Below are positions 58,808-64,000 of a DNA stretch of 64,000 nucleotides, one piece after another. The stretch is from Spirodela intermedia (Eukaryota; Streptophyta; Magnoliopsida; Alismatales; Araceae). The notes under the pieces were generated by a model. The model worked only from the letters and a program-made list of their open reading frames with translations. It was not told the origin of the DNA and did no database searches. Every line of letters begins with the position of its first letter. Within the stretch, counting starts at the first letter, position 1. Location: NCBI GenBank assembly GCA_902729315.2, contig LR746269.1, positions 1,844,501-1,908,500 on the forward strand, written 5' to 3'. The position numbers were made by a program, and so were the translations under genes.

Positions 58808-58913
58808 ACCATCAGACGGCTGGCATTCAAGATATCAAGTCGATGATCTCCTGGTTCCCCACCATCAGACGGCTGGCATTCAAGATATCAAGTCGATGAT
58901 CTCCTGGTTCCCC
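58808..58913. repeat. Perfect 53-bp tandem duplication upstream of MPK6
   Basis: Two identical units (58808-58860, 58861-58913) start ACCATCAGACGGCTGGCATT and end CTCCTGGTTCCCC. The copy lies 400-500 bp upstream of the MPK6 ATG. Confidence 0.95.
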
Positions 58914-60980
58914 GGTGGTCCTACCTCGGGGATCAGCTCCACCACCACTTACTAGGGACTCGGACATTGTTAACTATTTCCTGCAACTCAAAAAGCCCGA
59001 GTCCGTGACAAAAATACCCCACGTAATAAGCACTGCATTCATCTTATATCTCTATATAATTTGCCATGTTTAAGTACCTACTATGCGTTTTTTTTTCTGG
59101 CCTAATTCGTCTGAAATAATTATAAAGCTCATCATAGAGATCATTATTGCTATAAAATTAGTGGTTTGATAAAATAGTTAGTACTTAATGCTGATAAAAT
59201 ATAGTAAGATTAATTAAAGTTATTGATTTAATTTGTGTAAGTTATTGCTGAAATAACAAGAAATGTGTTCCAAGCAACTACTAGAGAGAGAACAGATGTG
59301 AAGAGAAATCAGATGGCTCAAGAATGATGAGAACACACTTCAAAGTTTCATGTCCTGCAACAACCTTTCAATGTGCTAAATTTGTGATAGAAACTTATGA
59401 CTCCATGTCACCTTGTCGCTCATGGACATGAACTTTGAATTTATCTATTTGGAATTATTTTAATTCTTTTCAATCAACTCTATGAGATAAGTGGAAGAGC
59501 ACTTGGAAGAACAGGTTCCAGTCCTTTTGTCAAATTGACTATTGACTATGAAAGCTTATCATTATCGAGAAGTGATAGCGCATGCTCGAATATTTTTAGA
59601 ACAATGAATCTAGAATGGTGAGTGATCACCTAGAAATATGAATTTATGAGTGTTGGAGGCATTAGGTTATTAGAGTCATGAATCTAGTCAAGACGAGTTG
59701 TTGACAACTATAAATCAACTAACTTACTATTTATAGATAACTAAAGTCAAACAAGTATTTAAAGAATAAATTGGGTCTTGAGAGATGAATCTCTACAATT
59801 TATGCAACTTTCTTACTGATCACTTCACTCATAATTTTTGTAAGTTGACCCACCCTCCTAAGTAACATCATTCCAATGCAAACCCCATCACCTTGTATTC
59901 AACTCCTTCATTGCATTCTTGCATTTTTCTCTATCTCATAATTGTAAGTGTAAAAAAAATCATATTTTCATGTGTTCACATAAACTAATGATTTTATTGA
60001 CTAAATTAAATGTTCTATTCATAGATTATTCATTCTAGAAGAAAATGGCTCATATTTCTCACATATGATGATCTTAAAGGTAACTACTAACATAGAGGCA
60101 TGTTGATCTAGAAGATTCTTGGGGTTTCTAGTAGTCTAAGGAAAGTGAATGCTCCTCTAGATGCTGCAGAACATGGCAAGATGATAGAAGAAAAGGCTAA
60201 TGGGAAAATCAAAGAGGCACAAGGTGCCTAACTTTCTAAGGTGATGTGTCAAAGATGGGAGATTATCTCATAAAAGGAAAGGTTTATGGCGCTCTTATGA
60301 TTGTGCCTTCAGAATTTTTGGCAGCACCTTCAAGCTTATTTTCGTTTAATTTCTTTTAAAAACTGGGTAAATGTACTATATGTGTCAAAATATTTATAAA
60401 TGGTATTGAGAGGGTTTTATTTAAAAAAATAGTTGATGATAAGTGACAATATATATATATATATATTTTATAAATATTATTTAAGGAGTATGTCTCACCA
60501 AATTTCTTGGAGGCCCTGATCTTTGTAGTTTGTACTTAATTATAAGGGTCAGAGGGGCTAAAACACAATTTTTTTTCCTTCCCAAGAGTAATTTTTCGGA
60601 GCTCCCTAGCTTTGAGTTTGGAATGGGCTTCTCCCTGCGAGATCTGATCTCCCTATAATTTTCAAAATACAATTTTACCACAATTTTATTATAGTAGAGC
60701 AAAATACACTCTTATTATAGTAAAATTGTAGTACTGCTCTCTCTTCAAGTCCGGCCAGCTCGGAGATCTTGTTTTTTTTATCCCAAACGTTGGCATTTCT
60801 CGGGACGCGGGATCTCCGAATCTCGGCCGTCCGTGTGGTGATAAGAACTGCCCCCACCGATCTCCCTTCATCCCTCCTTACATCCGCTCTGTTTTTTGTT
60901 TCTGGACTACGAATCTGAGCTCGCGTTACAGTCCGCAGCGTGCATCGGCGGGATAGGGTTCGGAGATTGGAGCGGCGGAG

Positions 60981-62403
60981 ATGCCCCGGCCGAGGTGGGT
61001 CTCCTCATCTTCCTGCTTTTTACATGACGTTGGATCTCGTCGGGGCGGGGTGGAGTTGTAATCGCTGGTTTTCTTCTTGTTCGCGCGAACAGGGAGTCCG
61101 AGATGCCCCAGCAGCAGCAGAAGCAGCAGCTGAAGCAGAAGGCAAAGCCGTGGCAACCTCCGTCGCCTCTGCATCTGAAGACTGGTAGCCCCGAGTCCAC
61201 CGGGGCCGTCCCTAGCCGCCGCGGCAGTCCGAAGGTGGAGGACAGCCACCGTCGATCGCCGCGCAGTCCACTTTCCGAGGTGAGTCGCCGCCGGACGGTC
61301 CTTGTCCGCTGCCTGCATTCAATCTGAAAACCACGCGTTCTCTGTGATCGACATTTCAGTCCCCGGCGAGGAGCCAGAAGAAGGCCGGGAGTAGGGTGGC
61401 GGATCTGCAGAAGAAGTTAGGGCAGGCACAGGAGCAGATCAAGAAGCTGAAGGAGCAGCTGGCGTCGGCAGACGATGCCGAGGGGGGCTCAAAGCGCGAG
61501 CCGGAGGAGGCGGTGAAGTCGGTTCCCGTCGCTCCGGATTCTGCCGCCGGAGAACGAGTGGATGAATTCGCAGACGCGCCGGAAGATGCTCAGAGGAAGC
61601 ACGACGAGACCCCCTCCGAGGATGCGCCACCGGTGGAGGGCGAGATCCAGGTCCCCTCGACGGAGGTCGATATCTCCGATCTGGTCCCTCCGGCAGCCGC
61701 CTCACCCGTGGATCCCTCGTCTGAGGAAGATCAGGGAATGAATGAGCCGGCGGCGATGGAGGCTAACGAGGAGAGGGAGAAGATCGAGGACTGTGGCAAG
61801 GGGGAGGCAGATATCATCCCGGAGGCCGGATCGATGCAGCTGATAGAAGTCGCCAGGGAGGGCCAGATGAACGGAGACGAAGGCAGAAGCGCGGAGAGCA
61901 TGGTCGGCGAGCTCGACGTCCTCTTGGCGGAGAATGCCAGCCTGAAGAACCAGTTGGCGGAAGCCGAGGTGAGCTCAGCGGCGGCACTGACCAGGGAGGA
62001 GGAGATGGCCCTGAAGCTCAGAGACGCGGTGGAAGAGTCGGCCGCGAACAGGGCGAGGGCGGACCGGCTGGGGAAGCAGCTGGAGACAGTGGAGGGAGCG
62101 GTGGCGTCGCTCGAGACGGAGATGAAGACGCTGCGGGTCCAGACGGAGCAGTGGCGGAAGGCGGCCGAAGCGGCGGCGGCGGTGCTCTCGGCCGCCTCCG
62201 CTCCAAACGGGCGGCGGGTGACGGAGCGGTGCAGGTCCATGGACAAGCACATGGGGATGAGCTACCAGGTCGGGTCGCCTCTAGCCGGGGGCGAGCTGAA
62301 GGACGTGCTGAGCGGGGGGAGGAAGAAGGGGGGCGGGATCCGGGCGCTGGGAGATCTCTGGAGGAAGACGGCGGCGCTGAGCAAGCCACAGGAGAGGAGA
62401 TGA
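60981..62403 (+). CDS. ICR: Interactor of constitutive active ROPs (ICR/RIP family)
   Basis: Exons 60981-60994 (14 nt, MPRPR), 61093-61279, 61360-62403; 414 aa. The family start MPR-R-SE followed by Ser/Pro-rich sequence (SPKVEDSHRRSPRSPLSE) leads into a coiled coil (VADLQKKLGQAQEQIKKLKE). After an acidic linker a second coiled coil (SMVGELDVLLAENASLKNQL onward) ends with the ICR hallmark QTEQWRKAAEAAAAVLS (328-344), the segment needed to bind active ROP GTPases. ERCRSMDKHMG and a C-terminal GDLWRKT complete the match. ICR proteins are scaffolds that link ROPs to exocyst or microtubule partners in polar growth (family knowledge). Which of ICR1-5 it matches cannot be decided here. The 14-nt first coding exon is a normal feature of the family. 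Confidence 0.92.
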
Positions 62404-63388
62404 AAACCCTTCGAAGAGAAAGGTAGCCCACCACTCCTCTCCTCTCCTCGTCCTATCTCGCCCTGTGGCTCCATTATCCTCTTCCCCGTGCAAATATCTT
62501 CCATCTCCGGGATCTCCACCCCTTCCTCTCGTCTTCCTCCACCACCGGCCGGCGGAGAGGAACCATCGCGGCTCAGTGGAGGTGCGGCAGGGAAATACAT
62601 GAACGAGGAGGGTTCGCCTCCTCGAGCGTCCTCGTGATGGCGGATATCCCCACGTCGGGCAAGTAGGCCCCATGGCCCGCGGGCATCTCCATCTCTCTAT
62701 GGCCCGGCGTACAAACGTTCCTGTATGCGGTCCCCATCGCGGCATCTGGTAGCTCTCTGCATCTCTCTCTCTCTCTCTTGCTCTCATTGATTTGACCGTC
62801 TCCGTGCAGCTAGGGCGATCATTCCTTACCACCCTCTTCGACCTATGGCGGCCTTGGCTGCCTTCACTATGCCTGTAGAAGACTGACTGGTTTGAATTAA
62901 ATGTATTCTGTTTCTGAAGGGCGAACATATCAAATCATGGAGGTTGGGCGGCTCTCTAGAGGCCCCAATCTTCCTCTATTTAGAAGTGATAGCTGCCCAG
63001 GGCTTTCCTCGTTTTGTCTTACCAGCACCTGCATGCCCTCCTCCCCCTTCTTTAAGAAGGGTTCCACCAGTACTATACATGCAGTGTTGGGGGGGCCATT
63101 CACGCTTGTCATATGCGCTCGTGTGTGCTAAACCGTTGACCTATTTATATCTCTTATGTCAGCGATGATGTCATATTGATAGCAAATTGTTGGGAAAGCT
63201 GACTTGGGCCCATGAGAGACGACAGCTAGTGCAGTGTACAACCGGGCAGTGTGCCGTCCGAGAGGGATGGAATTGGGAAGACCTTTCTTATCATTTATTG
63301 CGTTTACTTGAGAGAAGCTAAAAGCATCTTCAGGTTATTAGTCTATGCAATCTTGTTGAAAGCCTTCATTCTCTTAGTCTACTTGAAT

Positions 63389-63424
<36 letters not shown>

Positions 63425-64000
63425 GTCTTCCGGCTATCATATCCTCTCCTTCCCTGCCTCATCTATTGAGTTTTATTTATAAATTTTAATTAGACGTTAG
63501 ATATTTAAATATAACGATAAATACACATAATCACATATTCTAACTGGTGACACATCCATAGAATATGTGGAGATAATGACAAAATCAACTGCCTTATTTG
63601 GACTTGACTCCAACAACGAGAATGTTTGTTTTAAGTCACGAAAGTTGGATGTGAGAATAGTAAACTTTGAAAAAAAGAATAAGTAACGAGAATTTTTTTC
63701 AATTCGTATGATACTTTTCAACACACAAAAAGATATGAAACCATTGAATAATAAAATGAAGGAGCTTGCAAAGAAAAAGAGGTAATTCGAATGAAGATAT
63801 ATCAATAACATAGAAATTTTGCTTCAAAAGAACATCTCTTTCCATCTATCAAGATTCAACTACTACAAGCTTCGATGAAGAAATGAAAGCTGTATCAATA
63901 CTTTATTTGATGGTGGTGATCTAAATAAGTATTATTTTCAAATATTGACTCTTTCTTTTGGGCCCTAAGCTATTTGGGTGGTGAGTGGAGAAAGGTTTGG
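62404..64000. other. ICR 3' flank and AT-rich end of window
   Basis: The first ~400 bp are probably ICR 3' UTR (pyrimidine-rich). A perfect (CT)n run lies at 63392-63422. The rest is AT-rich, and no frame shows a recognisable protein. Confidence 0.55.

Larger units (their letters stand above)
58414..60980. promoter_or_regulatory. Divergent MPK6/ICR upstream region
   Basis: Next to MPK6: a pyrimidine-rich stretch on the plus strand (MPK6 leader), (GA)18 at 58651-58686 and a 53-bp perfect duplication (58808-58913). From 59000 to 60700 the DNA is AT-rich, without a recognisable gene, and may hold an old retroelement LTR (about 59650-60000, uncertain). The last 200 bp before 60981 are GC-richer and probably the ICR leader. 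Confidence 0.45.

Noticed and set aside
63497-63811. 104-codon minus-strand ORF at the right end
   Set aside because: Phe/Ile/Ser-rich translation of AT-rich DNA with no recognisable domain.

Overview
The window is nuclear DNA from a flowering plant. Genes are split by GT-AG introns, the proteins are plant-specific families, and intergenic DNA is rich in (GA)n/(CT)n tracts. Very GC-rich coding regions (PEPC exon 8, the isomerase, the amidase) beside AT-rich introns and spacers suggest a monocot; I cannot name the species. I see no bacterial, organellar or viral block, no CRISPR, and no rRNA or tRNA gene.

Layout from left to right: 3' part of a SLC35C2-like sugar-phosphate/nucleotide-sugar transporter (+, 1-1540); intronless P-class PPR protein (-, 2988-4400); RABA1 small GTPase (+, 5799-7673); small unknown protein with an internal in-frame duplication (+, 8631-9149); plastid-type protein with a Rho-N/SAP-like C terminus (+, 10093-12760); intronless peroxisomal enoyl-CoA isomerase-like protein ending in SKL (-, 13035-13808); 12-exon group II GSK3/shaggy kinase of the BIN2 clade (-, 14684-20213); DUF688-type protein (-, 21516-23021); peptide-N-glycanase A-type glycoamidase (+, 23741-25609); ASIL-type trihelix factor (+, 27653-28573); a 6.7 kb gene-poor stretch; 10-exon C3-type PEP carboxylase (+, 35321-40565); 10-exon PABP-interacting protein with a PAM2 motif and two RRMs (CID8-13 class, -, 41380-45668); MPK6-type MAP kinase with two introns of about 4 kb (-, 48177-58413); ICR/RIP ROP effector (+, 60981-62403).

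The genes are unrelated in pathway. Four signalling proteins (RABA1, GSK3, MPK6, ICR) lie in one window, but nothing shows they are co-regulated. Exon structures were worked out by hand from splice dinucleotides, phase and family knowledge. All exon sums are multiples of three (PEPC 967 aa, GSK3 426 aa, MPK6 398 aa, CID 327 aa, ICR 414 aa, RABA1 219 aa, Rho-N protein 256 aa).

I found no convincing new multi-gene system. The unusual signals are local: a 13-nt coding microexon, duplicated promoter modules upstream of the glycoamidase and between PPR and RABA1, dense TTGACY (W-box) clusters in two spacers, three short stop-free introns in phase within conserved domains, a GA-rich tandem array inside the last GSK3 intron, and an eroded LINE endonuclease fragment in an MPK6 intron.
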